Shown here: positions 12,633 through 12,695 of the stretch, piece by piece
Layout: each line of letters starts with the position of its first letter
Position numbering within the stretch: position 1 is the stretch's first letter
Assembly: GCA_030705945.1 (NCBI GenBank)
Contig: JAUZPS010000075.1
Location: 1-12,695, forward strand
DNA: 12,695 nt
From: Bacillota bacterium
Lineage (GTDB): Bacteria; Bacillota; Clostridia; Acetivibrionales; DSM-2933
Direction of reading: 5' to 3'
Translations under genes and position numbers: made by a program
The notes under the pieces: model-generated
The model's input: the letters and a program-made list of their open reading frames with translations, nothing else
The model's database searches: none
What the model was told of the DNA's origin: nothing

Positions 12633-12695
12633 ATATGTTGCGAAAAAGATCTTACATTAGTAAATGCAGTTGAATCGTCTGCATTTGCATTATAA
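12633..12695 (+). repeat. Family B repeat, copy B4 (cut by window end)
   Basis: ATATGTTGCGAAAAAGATCT, TTACATTAGTAAATGCAG and CGTCTGCATTT follow B2 from its left terminus through the inner ATGCAG / CTGCAT pair, with scattered differences. The element continues past the window. Positions 12589-12632 hold nothing recognised. Confidence 0.7.

Noticed and set aside
137..12695. Repeated sequences as a CRISPR array or other clustered direct-repeat system
   Set aside because: Copies are kilobases apart, in both orientations, differ in length and have no regular spacers. No cas-like gene is present.

Overview
The window looks like chromosomal DNA of a low-GC, endospore-forming Firmicute of the clostridial type. 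The evidence is an AT-rich composition, a cwlJ-gerQ spore germination pair, Gram-positive style ribosome binding sites, and secreted proteins built on the copper-amine-oxidase-N-like 'stalk' domain that is common in cellulolytic and other anaerobic clostridia. The genus cannot be fixed from the sequence alone. No rRNA, tRNA, CRISPR array, transposase or riboswitch was recognised.

Layout, left to right. (1) Positions 1-2134: a membrane-tethered thermonuclease gene on the minus strand, flanked by two kinds of short dispersed repeat in mirror order (B1-A1-nuclease-A2-B2). The arms form a long inverted repeat around the gene. (2) Positions 2297-3344: cwlJ and gerQ on the plus strand, encoding a spore cortex hydrolase and the coat protein it depends on in Bacillus. 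They end at a strong bidirectional terminator (3432-3473). (3) Positions 3488-9428, minus strand: a run of three genes, read in the order 9428 to 3488. They encode a stalk-domain/solute-binding fusion, a stalk/beta-repeat/HtrA-like protease/PPC protein, and a membrane protein with a spermidine-synthase-like domain. No terminator is visible between them, so they may be cotranscribed. (4) Positions 9812-10729, minus: a lipoprotein with two Asp-rich, calcium-loop-like motifs and its own terminator. (5) Positions 10996-12336, minus: cca, a tRNA nucleotidyltransferase with an HD domain. (6) Positions 12352-12695: the cca promoter, another A repeat, a perfect 12-bp-stem terminator and a B repeat cut by the window end.

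Functionally, much of the window is devoted to the cell envelope: an external nuclease, a secreted protease, an orphan binding protein, a lipoprotein and spore-coat factors. cca is the one clear housekeeping gene.

The least expected feature is the density of two families of small repeats. Family A is about 80-105 bp, with AGGGNGTTTCAA-type inverted ends bordered by TA. Family B is about 150 bp, with TATATA-ended imperfect inverted repeats, and has a 65-bp internally deleted version. Both look like non-autonomous transposable elements (MITEs). They occupy almost every intergenic gap that is not inside the putative three-gene operon.
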